From assembly GCA_023428645.1 (NCBI GenBank), contig JAEYXD010000058.1, positions 17,557-81,556 of the forward strand: a stretch of DNA of 64,000 nt. Reading direction: 5' to 3'. This document shows positions 30,078 to 40,256 of the stretch, one piece after another. Both the position numbers and the translations under genes were made by a program. The notes beneath the pieces were generated by a model that did not search any database, was not told where the DNA came from, and was given only the letters and a program-made list of their open reading frames with translations. Origin of the DNA: Pseudomonadota bacterium. GTDB lineage: Bacteria > Pseudomonadota > Gammaproteobacteria > Steroidobacterales > Steroidobacteraceae. Each line of letters starts with the position of its first letter. The stretch's first letter is position 1.

Positions 30078-30860
30078 TTAATGCCGACGCTCGGCGATCA
30101 TCTTCTTGATCTCGGCGATCGCACGCGCCGGATTCAGGTCCTTCGGGCACGCCTCGGTGCAATTCATGATCGTGTGGCAGCGGTACAGCCGGAACGGATC
30201 CTCGAGCGCGTCCAGACGCTCGCCCGTTGCCTCATCGCGCGTATCGATGATCCAGCGATACGCCGCCAGCAGCGCCGCGGGGCCGAGATAACGATCGCTG
30301 TTCCACCAATAGCTCGGGCACGAGGTCGAGCAGCAGGCGCACAAGATGCACGCGGAGGGACGATCGATCTTCTCCTGGTCTTCCTTCGACTGCAGGCGCT
30401 CGCGATCCGGCGGCGCCGGCGTGCGCGTCTGCAGCCACGGTTTCACCGAAGCGTACTGCGCATAGAAATTCGTGAGGTCCGGAACGAGGTCCTTGACGAC
30501 GGGCATGTGCGGCAGCGGATAGATCTTCACCGTGCCCTTGACGTCTTCGGTCGCCATCGTGCACGCGAGCGTATTCACGCCATCGATGTTCATCGCGCAC
30601 GACCCGCAGATGCCTTCGCGGCACGAGCGCCGGAACGTGAGCGTCGGATCGACCTCGTTTTTGATCTTGATCAAGGCGTCGAGCACCATCGGCCCGCACG
30701 CCGCCATGTCGACCTCGTACGTGTCGACGCGCGGGTTCTCGCCGGACTCCGGGTCGAAGCGATAGATCTTGAACGCGCGCACGTCCTTCGCGCCCGGCTC
30801 GGCCTTGAACGTCATGCCGGCGACGATGCGCGAATTGGGTGGAAGTCGGAATTGGGCCAT
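30078..30860 (-). CDS. sdhB: Succinate dehydrogenase iron-sulfur subunit SdhB
   Basis: 260-residue electron-transfer subunit. The [2Fe-2S] ligands are in [13 protein letters not shown] and the following NTLAC, the [4Fe-4S] set in [16 protein letters not shown], and the [3Fe-4S] set in [17 protein letters not shown]. It oxidises no substrate itself but passes electrons from SdhA to quinone. It follows sdhA by 36 bases and is followed by a palindromic element. Confidence 0.97.
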   Translation of the reverse strand: MAQFRLPPNSRIVAGMTFKAEPGAKDVRAFKIYRFDPESGENPRVDTYEVDMAACGPMVLDALIKIKNEVDPTLTFRRSCREGICGSCAMNIDGVNTLACTMATEDVKGTVKIYPLPHMPVVKDLVPDLTNFYAQYASVKPWLQTRTPAPPDRERLQSKEDQEKIDRPSACILCACCSTSCPSYWWNSDRYLGPAALLAAYRWIIDTRDEATGERLDALEDPFRLYRCHTIMNCTEACPKDLNPARAIAEIKKMIAERRH

Positions 30861-30896
30861 GGGTTCTCTCTTTGGAAGCCTCGAGTCGCGACTCGC

Positions 30897-32681
30897 TCAG
30901 TACACCCGCGCCTTCGGCGGGATGGGCTCGACGTCGTTCGTCAGGGTGTTCAGGTGCACGGGCCGGTATTCGAGCGACACCTTGCCCTGCGGGTCCACCC
31001 AGCTCAGCGTGTGCTTCATCCAGTTGACGTCGTCGCGGTTGGGGAAATCCTCGCGGGCATGCGCCCCGCGGCTTTCCTTGCGGTTCACCGCCGAATGCAT
31101 CGTCGCGACCGCCTGGCCGAGCAGATTGTCGAGCTCCAGCGTCTCGATCAGATCGGTATTCCACACCATGCCCCGATCGCTCACGCTGACGTCCGCGAAG
31201 GAATCGAAGACCTGCGTCAGCTTCGCGACGCCCTCGTCCAGCGATTCACCGGTCCGGAACACGGCGGCGTGCGCCTGCATGACGCGCTGCATGTTCAACC
31301 GGATCTCCGCCGTCTTGAGGCTGCCCTTCGCATACCGCAGCTTGTCGATGCGCGCGACCGCCTCGTCCCCCGCGTTCGCCGCGAGCGGCCGGTGCTTGGT
31401 GTTCGGCTTCACGACCTCCGCGCAGTAGCGCGCGGCTTCGCGGCCAAACACGACGAGATCGAGCAGCGAGTTCGAGCCGAGACGATTCGCGCCGTGCACG
31501 GACACGCACGCCGCCTCGCCGACGGCCATGAGCCCGGGCACGACGTGGTCCGGCTTGCCGTCCTTCAGCGTGACGACCTCGCCGTGATAGTTCGCGGGAA
31601 TGCCGCCCATGTTGTAGTGCACGGTCGGCAGCACCGGGATCGGCTGCTTCGAGACGTCGACACCGGCGAAAATCTTCGCGGTCTCCGCGATGCCCGGCAG
31701 CTTCTCGTGAATCGTGTCGGCACCCAGATGCTCGAGATGCAGATAGATGTGATCGCGCTGCGGGCCGACACCGCGGCCCTCGCGGATCTCGATCGTCATC
31801 GCGCGGCTCACGACATCGCGCGATGCGAGGTCTTTCGCGTTCGGCGCGTAGCGCTCCATGAAGCGCTCGCCCTCGGAGTTGCGCAGAATGCCACCCTCGC
31901 CGCGCACGCCCTCGGTGATCAAACAGCCGGCGCCGTAGATGCCGGTGGGATGGAATTGGACGAATTCCATGTCCTGCAGCGGCAGACCCGCGCGCAGCAC
32001 CATGCCGCCGCCGTCGCCGGTGCACGTATGCGCCGAGGTGCACGAGAAATAGGCGCGGCCGTAGCCACCTGTCGCGAGCACGACTTGATGCGCGCGGAAG
32101 CGATGCAGCGTGCCGTCCGCCATGTTGATCGCGACGACACCGCGGCATTCGCCGTTCTCCATGATCAGATCGACGGCGAAGTATTCGATGAAGAACTGCG
32201 CCTCGTGCTTCAGCGCCTGCTGATAGAGGGTGTGCAGCATCGCGTGACCCGTCCGGTCAGCTGCGGCGCACGTGCGCTGCGCGGTGCCTTGGCCGTAGCG
32301 CGTCGTCATGCCGCCGAACGGACGCTGGTAGATCTTGCCCTCCTCCGTGCGCGAGAACGGCAGACCGTAGTGCTCGAGTTCGAGAATCGCGCCGGGCGCT
32401 TCCTTGCACATGAACTCGATCGCGTCCTGGTCGCCGAGCCAGTCGGAGCCCTTGACCGTGTCGTACATGTGCCAGCGCCAATCGTCCTCGCCCATGTTGC
32501 CGAGCGCGGCGCTGATGCCGCCTTGCGCGGCGACCGTGTGGCTGCGGGTCGGAAACACTTTCGTGATGCACGCGGTCGACAAGCCGGAGTGCGCCAGACC
32601 GAAGGTCGCGCGCAAGCCCGCGCCGCCGGCGCCAACGACAACGACATCGTACGTGTGATCGATGAATTGATACGCGCTCAT
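30897..32681 (-). CDS. sdhA: Succinate dehydrogenase flavoprotein subunit SdhA
   Basis: 594-residue FAD subunit that oxidises succinate to fumarate in the TCA cycle and respiratory chain. The nucleotide-binding motif [12 protein letters not shown] is at 14-25, covalent-FAD His48 sits in SHTVAAQGG, and the late [14 protein letters not shown] motif is intact. Its ATG overlaps the sdhD stop. Maturation should depend on SdhE encoded downstream. Confidence 0.98.
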   Translation of the reverse strand: MSAYQFIDHTYDVVVVGAGGAGLRATFGLAHSGLSTACITKVFPTRSHTVAAQGGISAALGNMGEDDWRWHMYDTVKGSDWLGDQDAIEFMCKEAPGAILELEHYGLPFSRTEEGKIYQRPFGGMTTRYGQGTAQRTCAAADRTGHAMLHTLYQQALKHEAQFFIEYFAVDLIMENGECRGVVAINMADGTLHRFRAHQVVLATGGYGRAYFSCTSAHTCTGDGGGMVLRAGLPLQDMEFVQFHPTGIYGAGCLITEGVRGEGGILRNSEGERFMERYAPNAKDLASRDVVSRAMTIEIREGRGVGPQRDHIYLHLEHLGADTIHEKLPGIAETAKIFAGVDVSKQPIPVLPTVHYNMGGIPANYHGEVVTLKDGKPDHVVPGLMAVGEAACVSVHGANRLGSNSLLDLVVFGREAARYCAEVVKPNTKHRPLAANAGDEAVARIDKLRYAKGSLKTAEIRLNMQRVMQAHAAVFRTGESLDEGVAKLTQVFDSFADVSVSDRGMVWNTDLIETLELDNLLGQAVATMHSAVNRKESRGAHAREDFPNRDDVNWMKHTLSWVDPQGKVSLEYRPVHLNTLTNDVEPIPPKARVY

Positions 32682-33064
32682 GCGCTCGCTCCAAAAGCGA
32701 TCTTGAGGATCGCGAAAATGCCGAGCGCGCCGAGCGCGACGTGCAGGAAATTCAACAACAGCATCGTGGCGATCTTCTTACCTTTGCTCGTGACGTAATC
32801 TTCGACGACGACCTGCACGCCAAGCTGCGAGTGATACACGGTCGTGGCGACGAGCAGCGTCATGAGCACGGCGTTTACGGGCTGTGCGAGCCAGGCGGTC
32901 ACGACGGGGTAGCTCAGATCGTCGAGGCCCAGCAGCGCTACGACGAACCACAACCCGAGAATGACGAGCGCGACGGACGTCACGCGCTGCGACCACCAGT
33001 GGCCGACGCCCTCTTTAGCTGCGCCATGACCGAGGACACGGCCGATAGGACTGCGCAGGCTCAT
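32678..33064 (-). CDS. sdhD: Succinate dehydrogenase membrane anchor SdhD
   Basis: 128-residue membrane anchor with three helices (about 26-44, 57-77 and 97-122). The [16 protein letters not shown] segment contains the heme-ligand His and quinone-site Asp-Tyr typical of SdhD. It starts at ATG 33064, overlapping the sdhC stop, and its own stop overlaps the sdhA start, so the operon is tightly coupled. Confidence 0.94.
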   Translation of the reverse strand: MSLRSPIGRVLGHGAAKEGVGHWWSQRVTSVALVILGLWFVVALLGLDDLSYPVVTAWLAQPVNAVLMTLLVATTVYHSQLGVQVVVEDYVTSKGKKIATMLLLNFLHVALGALGIFAILKIAFGASA

Positions 33065-33459
33065 GCCGCACCTCCGCTCAGCGCGAACACCCAGAAGAGC
33101 AGCGTGAGGACAAGTGAGACGACGAACGCCACCCAGCCGCTCGTGCGGGCTGCCTTGCGCTCGAGGCCGTGGCCCGTATCCCACACGAGATGGCGCACAC
33201 CATTCGCCAAGTGAAAAAAGAATGCGAACGAAAAGCCGATCAACAAGACCATGACCAGCGGATGCGCGAAGAACGCCTGCGCTTGCGCATACGCCGCCTC
33301 GCCCGAGGCGGCGGCGATCAGCCAATACACGAACAGCAAGAGGCCGACTGACAGCGCGATGCCCGTGAGGCGGTTCAGGATCGAGAGCGTGTTGGAATAC
33401 TGCCAGCGGTAATTCCAAAACGGCGATAGCGGTCGAGGGTGTTTAGTCGTGCTGTTCAA
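33061..33459 (-). CDS. sdhC: Succinate dehydrogenase cytochrome b556 subunit SdhC
   Basis: 132-residue anchor with three helices (about 28-48, 64-87 and 108-128). The N-terminal RPLSPFWNYRWQYSNTLSIL and SILNRLTGIAL segments form the quinone pocket, and FFHLANGVRHLVWDTGHG carries the heme-ligand His. It begins 30 bases after the DUF1674 gene. Confidence 0.95.
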   Translation of the reverse strand: MNSTTKHPRPLSPFWNYRWQYSNTLSILNRLTGIALSVGLLLFVYWLIAAASGEAAYAQAQAFFAHPLVMVLLIGFSFAFFFHLANGVRHLVWDTGHGLERKAARTSGWVAFVVSLVLTLLFWVFALSGGAA

Positions 33460-33489
33460 GCGTCGCGCTCCTGGCGGTGGCGGCGTGCG

Positions 33490-33678
33490 TTAGAAATCGA
33501 TGCAGCGGCCGTTCTTTTCCCAGTCCCCGAAACGGGTCGGCTCCGGCCCGACACGGCCGCCGATTTCAACTGCGGTCGTGCTGTCCGACGCTGCTGTCGG
33601 ATCGCGGCGTTCGGCGTCCTTGTGGGACACTTCCGCGCCCTTATCTTCGGGCACAACGGGCTTGGGGCTGGTCGGCAT
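33490..33678 (-). CDS. DUF1674 protein, SDHAF4-like succinate dehydrogenase assembly factor
   Basis: 62 residues starting MPTSPKPVVPEDKG. The disordered acidic N-terminus ends in the family signature VEIGGRVGPEPTRFGDWEKN followed by GRCIDF at the C-terminus. Eukaryotic and alphaproteobacterial relatives (Sdh8/SDHAF4) bind flavinylated SdhA and promote complex assembly. Location directly before sdhC supports the same role. The ATG at 33678 is the start that keeps the usual short length. Confidence 0.9.
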   Translation of the reverse strand: MPTSPKPVVPEDKGAEVSHKDAERRDPTAASDSTTAVEIGGRVGPEPTRFGDWEKNGRCIDF

Positions 33679-33761
33679 GGCGGCGTAGTCTGCCAGAAGG
33701 GTTTTGGCCGCGGAACGGCTCGTTTTTCTCAAGTGGCGATGGGTAGCTTCGGATTTAGCGA

Positions 33762-34625
33762 ATGACAGATCTTTCCTCCGCCTCACTGCATCGGCTCGAT
33801 CGTTTCGGCACGCTGATCGCAACGGGGCCCGACGCAAAGTCGTATCTGCAGGGCCAGCTGAGCTTCGATCTGGAGCGCCTGACGCGCGAGCGCATCGAGC
33901 TCGCGACCTGCAGCTCGCCACAAGGGCGCGTGCAAGCCGTGTTGTGGTTGATCGAGCGCGACGACGCGATCGTCATGCTGCTGCCTGCGTCGATCCTCGA
34001 CAGCACGCTGGCGCGGCTCAAGAAATACGTCCTGCGCGCGAAAGCCAAAATCGAGTCGGGCGCCGGGCGCTTCCAGGTCTGCGGCGCGGCAGCGCTTCTC
34101 GAGGGCGAGCCGCGTGCTCATCGGGAGATCGGGCTCCGCAGCTACATTCGCTGGCCCGGCAATTCGCCGCGGGTCTTGTGCATCGCCGAGAGGGAGCTGG
34201 TCGCGCCCGCGGACGCCGCATTCGAAAACGCATGGCACAAAGCCGATATCGAGGCGGGATTGCCGCAGGTCTATCCGCAAACACACGAGGCATTCGTCGC
34301 GCAGATGCTCAACGTCGACCTGCTCGGCGGCATCGACTTCGAGAAAGGTTGCTACACGGGGCAGGAAATCATCGCGCGCACGCATTATCGCGGCGCGGTC
34401 AAGCGACGGATGTTTCGGTTTCGGACGCGGAGCGAGGCACCAGCACCGGGAACACGCATCGTCGTCGGCGATCAGCATGCCGGAGACGTCGTCGATGCGG
34501 CGGCAACGGTGGACGGCAGCGAGTTGCTGGCGGTCGTGAGCTTGGCGAGTGTGGACGCGGCGTTGGAGCTCGACACCCCGGAGCGGGGTCGGCTCGGGCG
34601 GCTGCCTGTGCCTTACGACGTCTGA
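33762..34625 (+). CDS. ygfZ: Folate-binding iron-sulfur/tRNA-modification protein YgfZ
   Basis: 287-residue GcvT-like protein linked to Fe-S cluster repair and the MiaB tRNA thiolation reaction. The diagnostic motif KGCYTGQE lies near 195-202 with its conserved Cys, followed by IIARTHYRGAVKRRM. It is divergent from the sdh operon across 83 bases, which fits a shared theme of iron-sulfur and flavin enzyme maturation. The start is ATG 33762. Confidence 0.95.
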   Translation: MTDLSSASLHRLDRFGTLIATGPDAKSYLQGQLSFDLERLTRERIELATCSSPQGRVQAVLWLIERDDAIVMLLPASILDSTLARLKKYVLRAKAKIESGAGRFQVCGAAALLEGEPRAHREIGLRSYIRWPGNSPRVLCIAERELVAPADAAFENAWHKADIEAGLPQVYPQTHEAFVAQMLNVDLLGGIDFEKGCYTGQEIIARTHYRGAVKRRMFRFRTRSEAPAPGTRIVVGDQHAGDVVDAAATVDGSELLAVVSLASVDAALELDTPERGRLGRLPVPYDV

Positions 34626-34648
34626 GAGGCCGCTAGAAGAGTTAAGAG

Positions 34649-34759
34649 GGCCCCCTCCCCTAGCCCTCCCCCGCATCGCGGGGGAGGGGGCAGCTCCTGC
34701 GCATCCTGCGCTCGCTGCATTCGGGCTCCTGCCCAGCAGAGTAGGCTGAAGCCGTTTTT
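34649..34759. repeat. Palindromic intergenic element, copy 3 (ygfZ-lysS gap), with insertion
   Basis: C-rich run and stem CCTCCCCCGC/GCGGGGGAGG around ATC (34664-34688), then about 50 extra bases (CTCCTGCGCATCC to GGGCTCCTGCCC), then the edge GGCTGAAGCCGTTTTTT that ends at the lysS stop. It lies between convergent ygfZ and lysS; the stem and T-run can serve as a terminator for ygfZ. Confidence 0.82.
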
Positions 34760-36262
34760 TTATTCTGCCCCTTCGGGGCGCATGTACGGGAACAAGAGCA
34801 CGTCGCGAATCGATGCCGAGTTCGTGAACAACATGACGAGTCGATCGATCCCCACACCCAGGCCCGCGGTGGGCGGCATGCCGTACTCGAGCGCACGAAT
34901 GTAGTCGGCGTCGTACTGCATTGCCTCCTCATCACCTGCCGTCTTGCGCGCCAGCTGCTCCCTGAAGCGCGCCGCCTGATCCTCGGGATCGTTCAGCTCC
35001 GAGAAGCCGTTCGCGAGCTCGCGGCCGCCCACGAAGAACTCGAAACGATCGGTGATGAACGGATCGGCATCGTTACGACGTGCCAGCGGCGACACCTCCG
35101 CGGGATACGCGTAGACGAACGTCGGCGCGGTCAACAGATGCTCGGCCGTCTTCTCGAAGATCTCGATCTGCAACTTGCCCGCGCCGTCGCCATCCTTGTA
35201 CGGCACCTTGAGCGAGTCGCAATAGCCGCGCAGGTAAGGCACGTCACGCAGCTTGTCGCGCTCGATGCCCGGATTGAAGTGCACGATCAGGTCCTCGACG
35301 GTCACACGGCGGAACGGCTGACCGAAGTCGAACACCTCGCCTTGATACTGCACCTGACGGGAGCCGTAGATCGTGTCGCAGATCCCCTGGCACATCTTCT
35401 CCACGAGGCTCATGAGGTCGCTGTAATCCGCATATGCCTGATACAGCTCGAGCATCGTGAACTCGGGATTGTGACGCGTCGACACACCTTCGTTGCGGAA
35501 GTTGCGGTTGATCTCGTACACGCGCTCGAGCCCGCCGACGATCAAACGCTTCAGATACAGCTCGGGCGCGATACGCAGATACAAATCCATGTCGAGCGCG
35601 TTGTGATGCGTGACGAACGGACGCGCGACCGCGCCGCCGGCGATCGCCTGCATCATCGGCGTCTCGACCTCGACGAAATCCATCGCATCGAGGAAATCGC
35701 GCAAGTACTTCACGATGCGCGTGCGCGTCGCGAACACCTTGCGGCTGTCCGGATTCACGATCAGGTCGACATAGCGCTGGCGATAGCGCACTTCCTGATC
35801 GGCGAGACCGTGCCACTTGTCCGGCAGCGGTCGCAGCGACTTGGTCAGCAGCCGCAGTTTCTCGGCGCGCACCGACAGCTCGCCCGTCTTCGTCTTGAAC
35901 AGCGGCCCTTCGGCCGCAACCACGTCACCGACGTCCCAGGACTTGAACTCCTCGTATGCATCGGGCAGCGACACGGCCTGCGCGAACACCTGGATCTGTC
36001 CCGTGCGGTCCTCCAGCTTGAGGAAGCTCGCCTTGCCCATGATGCGCTTCGCGAGCATGCGCCCTGCGATCTTCACGCGGATCTGGTTCGTGTCGAACCA
36101 TTCGGCCGGACGCTCGCCGTACGCGGTCAGCAGCTGATCGGCGAGCGCATCGCGCCGGAAGTCGTTCGGAAACGCCGGGCCGGACGCGCGCAGTTTTTCC
36201 AGCTTCGCGCGACGTTCGGCGATGAGCTTGTTTTCGTCGGAAGGAAGAGTTGGGTCGGTCAT
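34760..36262 (-). CDS. lysS: Lysine--tRNA ligase (class II)
   Basis: 500-residue synthetase: N-terminal OB anticodon-binding domain (about 60-150, with [17 protein letters not shown]), then the class II core with motif 2 [16 protein letters not shown] and motif 3 [12 protein letters not shown]. Length is normal. It follows prfB by 6 bases, the conserved prfB-lysS pair. Confidence 0.97.
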   Translation of the reverse strand: MTDPTLPSDENKLIAERRAKLEKLRASGPAFPNDFRRDALADQLLTAYGERPAEWFDTNQIRVKIAGRMLAKRIMGKASFLKLEDRTGQIQVFAQAVSLPDAYEEFKSWDVGDVVAAEGPLFKTKTGELSVRAEKLRLLTKSLRPLPDKWHGLADQEVRYRQRYVDLIVNPDSRKVFATRTRIVKYLRDFLDAMDFVEVETPMMQAIAGGAVARPFVTHHNALDMDLYLRIAPELYLKRLIVGGLERVYEINRNFRNEGVSTRHNPEFTMLELYQAYADYSDLMSLVEKMCQGICDTIYGSRQVQYQGEVFDFGQPFRRVTVEDLIVHFNPGIERDKLRDVPYLRGYCDSLKVPYKDGDGAGKLQIEIFEKTAEHLLTAPTFVYAYPAEVSPLARRNDADPFITDRFEFFVGGRELANGFSELNDPEDQAARFREQLARKTAGDEEAMQYDADYIRALEYGMPPTAGLGVGIDRLVMLFTNSASIRDVLLFPYMRPEGAE

Positions 36263-36268
36263 GATCGC

Positions 36269-37364
36269 TTACAGCCCCTGCTTCAGGCTGGCCTCGAGGA
36301 ACGGGTCCAGATCGCCGTCGAGCACCGCCGTCGTGTTGCCGATTTCGACGTTCGTACGCAGATCCTTGATGCGCGACTGGTCGAGCACGTAGGAGCGGAT
36401 CTGATTGCCCCAGCTCACGTCCGATTTCGATTCTTCGAGCACTTTCGCCGCGGCGTTGCGCTTGTTGACTTCGAGCTCGTACAACTTCGCCTTCAACATC
36501 TTCATCGCCTTGTCGCGGTTCTTGTGCTGGCTGCGCTCGGCCTGGCACGCGACGACGATGCCGGTCGGCACGTGCGTGATACGCACCGCGGACTCGGTCT
36601 TGTTCACGTGCTGGCCGCCGGCGCCGCTCGAACGATAGACATCGGTGCGCAGGTCGGCGGGATTGATCGCGATCTCGATGTCGTCATCGATCTCCGGTGA
36701 CACGAACACCGAGGCGAACGACGTGTGGCGGCGCGCATTCGAATCGAACGGCGATTTGCGAACCAGGCGATGCACGCCCGTTTCGGTCCGCAGCCAGCCA
36801 TAGGCGTAGTCGCCTCCGAAGCTGATGCTCGCGCTCTTGATGCCCGCCACTTCGCCCGGGCTGATGTCCGTGACTTCGGTCTTGAAGCCGTGCGCCTCGC
36901 CCCAGCGCAGGTACATGCGCAGCAGCATCTGCGCCCAGTCCTGAGCTTCGGTGCCGCCGGCGCCCGCCTGGATATCCAGGAACGCGCTGTGCGAATCCAT
37001 CTTGCCGGGGAACATGCGCTGGAATTCGAGCTTCTTGACGTCCTGGTCGATGGCGGCGACGTCCTGCTCCACGCCAAGCGCGGTCGACTCGTCGTTTTCC
37101 TCGACGGCCATCGACAGCAGTTCGTCAGCGTCGCTGAGCGCATTGCGAATGCGATCGAGCGTGCCGACGATCTGCTCGAGCTTCGCGCGCTCGCGCCCGA
37201 GCTCCTGCGCCTTGTCAGGCGTGCTCCAGATGCCGGGATCTTCTAGCTCGCGGCTGACTTCCGCGAGGCGTTCGCTCTTGGTCTCGTAGTCAAAGAAACC
37301 TCCTAAGCGCCTCACTGCGCTCAGCGAGATCATCGAGAGACCGACGGATGTGATTGACTTCCAT
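36269..37364 (-). CDS. prfB: Peptide chain release factor 2 with programmed +1 frameshift
   Basis: RF2 recognises UGA and UAA stops. The first 24 codons (37364-37293, [20 protein letters not shown] then RRFL) end at an in-frame TGA (37292-37290). Reading then shifts +1 and continues with DYETKSERL at 37291, giving 364 residues. Domain signatures SPF (about 204-206) and GGQ (about 249-251, [12 protein letters not shown]) are intact. A straight open frame starting at 37369 is in the wrong phase for the N-terminus. Synthesis is autoregulated by RF2 level. Confidence 0.95.
37289..37304 (-). promoter_or_regulatory. prfB +1 frameshift site
   Basis: Minus strand reads AGGAGG TTT CTT TGA C: a strong internal Shine-Dalgarno-like AGGAGG (37304-37299), 3 bases, slippery CTT and the UGA stop followed by C. 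This is the standard RF2 recoding signal, in which low RF2 makes the ribosome slip forward on CUU. Confidence 0.95.
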
Positions 37365-37460
37365 TGCAAGAGGGAACCGGTAAAGGGGCGCGCATAGTAG
37401 CAGAACGCCGGCGCGGTGAGTCCGGGAGCCGAGGGCTATGCGCAGCGCACGACAGCCCGC

Positions 37461-39185
37461 CTACCCGCGCCTCACCACGCTCAAGTGCTCGACGATCATC
37501 TGCACCCGCTCCGTCCCGTTGTAGCGATTCACGTCGAGGCGGTACGCGAGCTGGACGTGGTCGTTCTCGTGGACGAGCGGCGCGTCGTCGTGATCGAAGT
37601 GCCGAAATGCGATCGCCTCGCAGATCGGCCCGGCCGGATGCGCGACATTGAGCTTCAAATGGCGCTCGCCGAGCACGCGCACGGCACGCACTTCGAAGCA
37701 GCCGTCGAACAGCGGCTCGGGAAAGGCCTGTCCCCACGGGCCGGACTCGCGCAGCAGCCGCGCGATCTCGAGACAGATCTCGCGTGGTTCGAGCTCGCCG
37801 TCCGACAGCACGATGCCGGTCGCATCGTCGAGCGTCATCCAACGCCGCACCTCGGTGTCGAAGGCCAGCTGAAACTCCGCCAGACGCTCCGCGGCGAGCG
37901 TGAGTCCCGCAGCCATCGCGTGGCCGCCGAATTTCTCGATCAGCCCCGGCGTGCGTGTCGCAATGCTGTCGAGGACGTCGCGAATGTGCACGCCCGGCAC
38001 CGAACGCGCCGAGCCCTTGAGCCAGGTCTCGTCGGCGCGCGCCATCGCGATCACGGGCCGATGCACGCGCTCCTTGACGCGCGACGCGACGAGCCCGACG
38101 ACGCCCTGGTGCCAGGACTCGTCGAAGAGGCACAAGCCGAGTGGCAACGTGTCGTCGGCGCGCATGTCGGCGATCGCGACCATGGCCTCGCTTTGCATCG
38201 TGAGCTCGAGCTCGCGTCGATCGTGATTCAGCTGACTCAAGCGTCCGGCCATCATGCGCGCGGCGCTGAGATCATCGGTGAGCAGGCACTGAATGCCGAT
38301 CGACATGTCATCCAGCCGGCCGGCCGCATTCAAGCGCGGCCCGACCTGAAATCCGAGATCGGCCGCGATGACTTCATCGTGGCTGCGATTGGATGCTTCC
38401 AGCAAGGCACGAATGCCCGGCGCGCATCGGCCCGCGCGGATGCGCCGCAAGCCCTGATGCACGAGCACGCGATTGTTGCGATCGAGCGGCACGAGGTCGG
38501 CGACCGTGCCGAGCGCGACGAGGTCCAGCAGGTCCGCAACGGACGGCGCCCGTTCGACGAGCCCACGCGCCTGCATCTCGCGCGTCAAGGCGGCCATCAG
38601 ATAGAACGCGACGCCCACGCCCGCGAGCGCCTTGCTGGGGAAACCATCGCCGGGCGCGTTCGGATTCACGATCGCGTCGGCGTCCGGAATCGTCGCCGGC
38701 GCGAGGTGGTGATCGGTGATGAGTGTATCGATGCCGAGCTCGCGCGCGATCGTCACGCCCGCATGGCTGGAGATGCCATTGTCGACCGTCACGATGAGCG
38801 CGGGCGCATGACGCTGATGCGCGAGCCGGACGATCTCGGGCGTGAGCCCGTAACCGTACTCGAATCGGTTCGGCACGAGAAAGCTGACCGCGCCGAAGCC
38901 GAGCCGTGTCAGTTGCCGCACGACGAGCGCCGTGCTCGTCGCGCCGTCCGCGTCGAAATCGCCGACGACGACGATGCTCGAGCGCGCCGCATGATGCTTG
39001 CAGAGCAGCGCGACGGCGGCATCGATGCCGCCGAGCTGACTCACCGGAATCAAGCGATCGAGCGCCAGCTGCAAATCCTCCGCCGCGTTCACGCTGCGTG
39101 TCGCGTACAGGCGCCGCAGCAGTGGATGCAGATCGAGCGGCAGCGCGGACGCATCGGCCGCGGCACGGCGTCGAATCACTTTCAT
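37461..39185 (-). CDS. recJ: Single-stranded-DNA-specific exonuclease RecJ
   Basis: 574-residue 5'-3' exonuclease for recombination and mismatch repair. The DHH-family core has VVVGDFDADGATSTALVV and the ITDHHLAP motif, followed by DHHA1 and an OB domain (VRVLGERHLKLNV). The start ATG 39185 (MKVIRRRAAAD) overlaps the stop of the upstream COG4255 gene; a longer frame to 39263 lies inside that gene. Confidence 0.96.
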   Translation of the reverse strand: MKVIRRRAAADASALPLDLHPLLRRLYATRSVNAAEDLQLALDRLIPVSQLGGIDAAVALLCKHHAARSSIVVVGDFDADGATSTALVVRQLTRLGFGAVSFLVPNRFEYGYGLTPEIVRLAHQRHAPALIVTVDNGISSHAGVTIARELGIDTLITDHHLAPATIPDADAIVNPNAPGDGFPSKALAGVGVAFYLMAALTREMQARGLVERAPSVADLLDLVALGTVADLVPLDRNNRVLVHQGLRRIRAGRCAPGIRALLEASNRSHDEVIAADLGFQVGPRLNAAGRLDDMSIGIQCLLTDDLSAARMMAGRLSQLNHDRRELELTMQSEAMVAIADMRADDTLPLGLCLFDESWHQGVVGLVASRVKERVHRPVIAMARADETWLKGSARSVPGVHIRDVLDSIATRTPGLIEKFGGHAMAAGLTLAAERLAEFQLAFDTEVRRWMTLDDATGIVLSDGELEPREICLEIARLLRESGPWGQAFPEPLFDGCFEVRAVRVLGERHLKLNVAHPAGPICEAIAFRHFDHDDAPLVHENDHVQLAYRLDVNRYNGTERVQMIVEHLSVVRRG

Positions 39186-40189
39186 GCCGCGGCCCACGCG
39201 GCGAGCGGTAACGGGCGGCGCCAGAACCGGCGCAAACGCCAGCGATCGATCGTCAGCAGCCACTCATCGAGCACGAGTTCCAGCCGTGCGAAACGGTCGG
39301 CCTTCAGCGCCCCGACGAGCGGCACGAGCCACTCGCGCTCGAACTGCGCGGGCTCGAGCGCATCCAGCACGCACACCAGGGCCGCATCGCCGCGCGCGTG
39401 CTCGAGCACGGAGTCGAGCGATCGCGGCTCGAGCGGTGCGGGCCATCCCGCGCGCGCGCAGAGGCCACGCAAGTACGCGTTCGAGCCGGCGCAGATCGGC
39501 GGACGCACCGCGTCTTGCACGCTCGAGGGCCCGCTTCCCCACAGCCACAGCGAATTGACGATCGGCAGACCGCGGGTCGCGCGCGCGGCGTTGACCGGGT
39601 GCTCGTGCAGCAACATCTGCACTTCCGTCATCACGCGTCGGATGCGCGGCGCGCCGGGGCCTTGCGGCAACACTGCATTCCACTCATGTCGCGCCGCGAA
39701 GGCCGGCGTCACGGTGCGAACGTCGAAGGCGCTCGGCGCGCCGATGAGCCAGCCGCGCGGACATGGCAGTAGCGTCAAGCCTTCCGCCGCGACATGCTCG
39801 CCAAGCACGGGCGTCAGGGCAGCGCGCTCCTGATCGTCCAGCTCGAGCTCAGGACGCAGCGGAACGAGCGCAACCTCGTTCAGGCCCGCTGCCAGATGAA
39901 TGGGCTCGGCATGCAGCCAATCGACGCACTCGTTCGTTGGATTCAATCCCGCCGCCGTCAGCGGAGCACTCGGGTGAGTTTGCTCATCGAGCCGCAGCGC
40001 CGCGAGCAAGCCGCGTTGCCACGGTTGCAGACGGGCATGCTCGACATCGAGCGCCTGCCAACGATGCGCGATGTCGCCACGGCCCGCGAGCAGCGCCACG
40101 CACGAATCGTCGCGCGATGTCGCCGCTTCGGAGTGCATGCGTTCGAGCAGCCGTGGAACGACGACGGTCAGCGAGGAAGCTTTGGACAT
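39182..40189 (-). CDS. COG4255-type protein, phosphoglycerate-mutase-like in name only
   Basis: 335 residues starting MSKASSLTVVVPRLLERM. The family stretch RIRRVMTEVQMLLHEHPVN followed by RGLPIVNSLWLWGSG is visible near residues 180-220. Members are often labelled phosphoglycerate mutase or regulatory protein because of a weak link to cofactor-independent mutases, but metal-binding mutase motifs are not evident here. It overlaps recJ by 4 bases, as in Xanthomonadales and relatives. Function unknown. Confidence 0.85.
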   Translation of the reverse strand: MSKASSLTVVVPRLLERMHSEAATSRDDSCVALLAGRGDIAHRWQALDVEHARLQPWQRGLLAALRLDEQTHPSAPLTAAGLNPTNECVDWLHAEPIHLAAGLNEVALVPLRPELELDDQERAALTPVLGEHVAAEGLTLLPCPRGWLIGAPSAFDVRTVTPAFAARHEWNAVLPQGPGAPRIRRVMTEVQMLLHEHPVNAARATRGLPIVNSLWLWGSGPSSVQDAVRPPICAGSNAYLRGLCARAGWPAPLEPRSLDSVLEHARGDAALVCVLDALEPAQFEREWLVPLVGALKADRFARLELVLDEWLLTIDRWRLRRFWRRPLPLAAWAAA

Positions 40190-40256
40190 CAACGGCTAGG
40201 GCGCAGGACGGTGAGAAGGTTCGGGCGTCTCGCCCAGCATGCGGTATGGTAACGAA

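Noticed and set aside
30081..32798. 905-codon open frame antisense to sdhB and sdhA
   Set aside because: Fully covers two certain genes on the other strand and shows only low-complexity Arg/Ala/Val composition.
37365..37369. prfB start in the post-shift frame at 37369
   Set aside because: The conserved RF2 leader and recoding signal are in the other frame from ATG 37364.
37416..39833. 805-codon open frame antisense to recJ and the COG4255 gene
   Set aside because: Shadow of genuine coding sequence; no motif, no ribosome site.
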